From CAZADH01 sp964483805 (lineage in GTDB: Bacteria; Muiribacteriota; Ozemobacteria; Ozemobacterales; Ozemobacteraceae), in contig CAZADH010000322.1 in NCBI GenBank assembly GCA_964483805.1, forward strand, positions 1 through 6,507: a DNA stretch of 6,507 nucleotides. The letters are read 5' to 3'. Below the pieces are notes generated by a model. That model was not told the DNA's origin and made no database searches. It saw only the letters and a list, made by a program, of their open reading frames with translations. Position numbers and translations under genes: made by a program. Below are positions 5,538-6,507 of this stretch, in pieces. Numbering within the stretch: position 1 is the stretch's first letter; the number at the start of each line of letters is the position of its first letter.

Positions 5538-6507
5538 GACCACAGCGGTCGCCGGCGCGAGTTCGATCAAGGTGATCTCGGGTGGCGCGAACACGCGAAT
5601 CGGCGGGCCCCAGGTGCCGGTGCCACGACTCAGGTAACGCCACGATCCGGAACCCACATCGGCCAGGCCGGGCCAGGCCCGATTGAACAACCACGTGACC
5701 AACTGAAACGGCATGATCTGCCCGTGGTGGGTGTGCCCCGACAGTTGCAGATCGAACCGCCCCACCGACTGACCGTCGACCTCGGGAACATGCTTGAGCA
5801 GCACCGTGGCCCGCCCGCCCACCGTCGCGCTCGCCAGCAGATCGGCCTCACGCACCCGGCTCGGGCGGCCCCGATACGCCGCAATCGGGTCGTCGACCCC
5901 GACCAGGCGCAACCGCTCGCCGACGTCGACCGTCTCGCCGTGCAGCAACCGAAAGCCGGCACTGGCCAGGAACGCGAGCGACATGTCGATGTCACCGAGA
6001 AACTCGTGGTTGCCGGTGACGGCGTATCGGCCCAAGGGCGCCGGGACCGAGCGCAGCAGCGTCGCCGCCTGCTCAGGATCGCGCAGGTGCCCGTCAACCA
6101 GATCTCCGGTCGAAACGAACACGTCGGGTTGCAGCGCCGCGATCCGGGCCACGAGCTGCGGCAGCTTGCTTTCGTTGGTGAGTGAGAGACCGAGGTGCAG
6201 GTCGGTCAATTGCACGATCCGGATCGGCGTCGACCCGGGTGCCAGTCGGGGCGACGTCACTCGCACCCGCTCGACCGTGATCTGTTGCGCCTCGAGCAGC
6301 CCCCAGAGAAACGCCGAGACCACCACGACACAGGTCAATACAAGATGTTGCGTTGCCGACAGCGGATCGGCCCCCCAACCCCAGCGTCCGAGTGCACGAA
6401 GCAGATCGAGCACGGCCGACAGGCAGACGAACATCAGGGTCAAGCCCATCCAGGAATGGCCGATGGCGGCCGCCCACCCGCGCGCCGCCAGCGTTTCGGG
6501 CCGATCG
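5517..6507 (-). CDS. Membrane-anchored calcineurin-like metallophosphoesterase (YkuE/YaeI/LpxG-like), 5' partial
   Basis: The stop is TAG at 5517-5519 and the frame stays open to the window edge. The first visible ATG is at 6449, but the 19 codons before it (Glu-Thr-Leu...Gly-Trp...His-Ser-Trp) read like family sequence, so the real start probably lies beyond 6507. Numbering from the 6449 Met, a helix spans about 1-20 (partly encoded before the Met), a second spans 35-52, and the catalytic domain follows. All metallophosphoesterase motifs are present: D83-L-H85 (manganese/iron ligands), G115-D116-L-V-D119, G146-N147-H148-E149, H220, and G238-H239-T-H241. The ending W-G-P-P-I-R-V-F-A-P-P-E-I is typical of this membrane-linked subgroup. 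Such enzymes hydrolyse phosphodiester or pyrophosphate bonds at the membrane; Chlamydia LpxG, of similar layout, cleaves UDP-2,3-diacylglucosamine in lipid A synthesis. I cannot tell which substrate this one uses. It is convergent with hypB, 46 bases apart, so not functionally linked by operon. Confidence 0.93.
   Translation of the reverse strand, partial: DRPETLAARGWAAAIGHSWMGLTLMFVCLSAVLDLLRALGRWGWGADPLSATQHLVLTCVVVVSAFLWGLLEAQQITVERVRVTSPRLAPGSTPIRIVQLTDLHLGLSLTNESKLPQLVARIAALQPDVFVSTGDLVDGHLRDPEQAATLLRSVPAPLGRYAVTGNHEFLGDIDMSLAFLASAGFRLLHGETVDVGERLRLVGVDDPIAAYRGRPSRVREADLLASATVGGRATVLLKHVPEVDGQSVGRFDLQLSGHTHHGQIMPFQLVTWLFNRAWPGLADVGSGSWRYLSRGTGTWGPPIRVFAPPEITLIELAPATAVVVPATDR

Overview
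The window is GC-rich, almost fully coding DNA from a Gram-negative (diderm) bacterium. The outer-membrane factor, periplasmic adaptor and RND pump genes require a two-membrane envelope, and third codon positions are mostly G or C. The sequence does not fix the phylum; a proteobacterial or myxobacterial-like lineage is only a guess.

Positions 1-4735 hold the downstream end of a tripartite efflux operon on the + strand. In order, these are the C-terminal end of a TolC-type outer-membrane factor (cut by the window edge), a complete periplasmic adaptor (MFP/HlyD-AcrA type) that overlaps it by ATGA, and after 15 bases a complete 1048-residue RND pump of the HAE-1 (AcrB/MexB) type. The pump keeps the proton-relay residues D399, D400 and K923. 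Together the three would form a proton-driven channel from inner membrane and periplasm to the outside. Nothing in the window identifies the substrate, and the TM4 motif argues against a heavy-metal (CzcA-type) pump.

After a 78-base gap, 4814-5470 encodes a complete HypB, the GTPase that helps insert nickel into [NiFe]-hydrogenase. It has all the GTPase motifs and the Cys-His...Cys metal site, but it lacks the N-terminal nickel motif of E. coli HypB and no other hyp or hydrogenase gene is visible. Its start codon lies in the loop of a small perfect inverted repeat.

Convergent to hypB, the minus strand of 5517-6507 encodes a membrane-anchored calcineurin-like metallophosphoesterase (YkuE/YaeI/LpxG-like). 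Its 5' end runs off the window. A strong two-part GC-rich hairpin (5495-5537) spans the convergent junction, with the phosphoesterase stop codon in its loop.

Most of the window is ordinary efflux and maintenance DNA, and I do not see a clearly new multi-gene system. The points most worth a second look are the isolated hypB with its unusual metal-loop sequence and start-site hairpin, the convergent hairpin, an apparent excess of the hexamer CAATAC/GTATTG, and a long cysteine-flanked insertion in the adaptor.
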